A DNA stretch of 64,000 nucleotides from Tateyamaria omphalii (lineage in GTDB: Bacteria; Pseudomonadota; Alphaproteobacteria; Rhodobacterales; Rhodobacteraceae). The position numbers and the translations under genes were made by a program. The notes beneath the pieces were generated by a model that was given only the letters and a program-made list of their open reading frames with translations, made no database searches and was not told the DNA's origin. Where the stretch lies: positions 744,001-808,000 of the forward strand of contig NZ_CP019312.1 in the NCBI RefSeq assembly GCF_001969365.1, written 5' to 3'. Of this stretch, positions 63,908 through 64,000 are shown piece by piece; position 1 is the stretch's first letter; the number at the start of each line of letters is the position of its first letter.

Positions 63908-63945
63908 CGGGAGCCTCCGGCGGGAGTTTTTCTGGCCAAGTGAAG
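63908..63945 (+). repeat. Dispersed intergenic repeat, copy 5
   Basis: GGGAGCCTCCGGCGGGAG followed by TTTTTCTGGCCAAGTGAAG; same build (dyad, T-run, TGGCCA, GAAG) as the copies near 29120, 38058, 43756 and 43901. The rest of 63897-64000 contains no gene I can see. Confidence 0.5.
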
Positions 63946-64000
63946 GGGGATGCGATTCGCTTTGGGATTTACCTGTTGTTCAGGGAGGTTAAGGGGGGAT

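Overview
The window looks like chromosomal DNA of a roseobacter-type alphaproteobacterium (Rhodobacteraceae). The evidence is the high GC content, the complete PhyR-NepR-EcfG general stress response core, the Zur/ZnuABC arrangement, the abundance of ABC importers for organic solutes, and several proteins of a kind common in marine Rhodobacterales. This placement is inferred from gene content; no rRNA is present. The only certain mobile-element trace is a truncated IS3-family transposase. There is one tRNA (Gly-TCC) and no CRISPR array.

Layout. 1-2986: zinc uptake, with znuA (cut by the window edge) divergent from zur-znuC-znuB around a candidate Zur operator. 3000-3734: an IS remnant abutting the 5' fragment of an EamA-type transporter gene. 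3762-8820: a five-gene nickel/peptide-type ABC importer preceded by two small genes. 9247-12267: a 1006-residue secreted cytochrome with six CXXCH haem motifs. 12485-19185: a general stress response island (dps, phyR, nepR, ecfG, an HWE/HisKA_2 sensor kinase, a Crp/Fnr regulator, a degenerate receiver protein, an FNT channel and two membrane mini-proteins). Six promoters in it match the EcfG pattern GGAAC-N16/17-CGT(T/A). 19421-30326: an ABC importer operon for a sugar or polyol with a fused DhaK-DhaL kinase, a LacI regulator, a TIM-barrel isomerase and a Gfo/Idh/MocA dehydrogenase, then tRNA-Gly. 30548-36343: an ABC exporter, an acyl-CoA synthetase, a thioredoxin-like protein, an alkaline-phosphatase-superfamily enzyme and a small secreted protein.

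36410-45080: a second peptide-type ABC importer with a CocE/NonD-type hydrolase and a glycerate 2-kinase. 45303-53414: a type I secretion locus (an Ig-repeat adhesin of 1069 residues, then outer-membrane, ABC and membrane-fusion components). 53752-61660: a long minus-strand run that joins M23 peptidase, XpaC, TelA, DUF2927, SPFH-GYF, a four-helix membrane protein, a zinc-ribbon membrane protein, nitroreductase and Dtd. It resembles a merger of two Bacillus membrane-stress modules (xpaC-yaaN and ydjG-ydjI). 61807-63863: rluB, tadA and a UPF0173 metal-dependent hydrolase.

The two observations I rate highest are the stress island, where EcfG-type promoters head almost every transcription unit including two undescribed membrane mini-proteins and an FNT channel, and the SPFH/TelA/XpaC/zinc-ribbon operon, which may be an envelope-protection system. 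Several dispersed non-coding repeats are also recorded.
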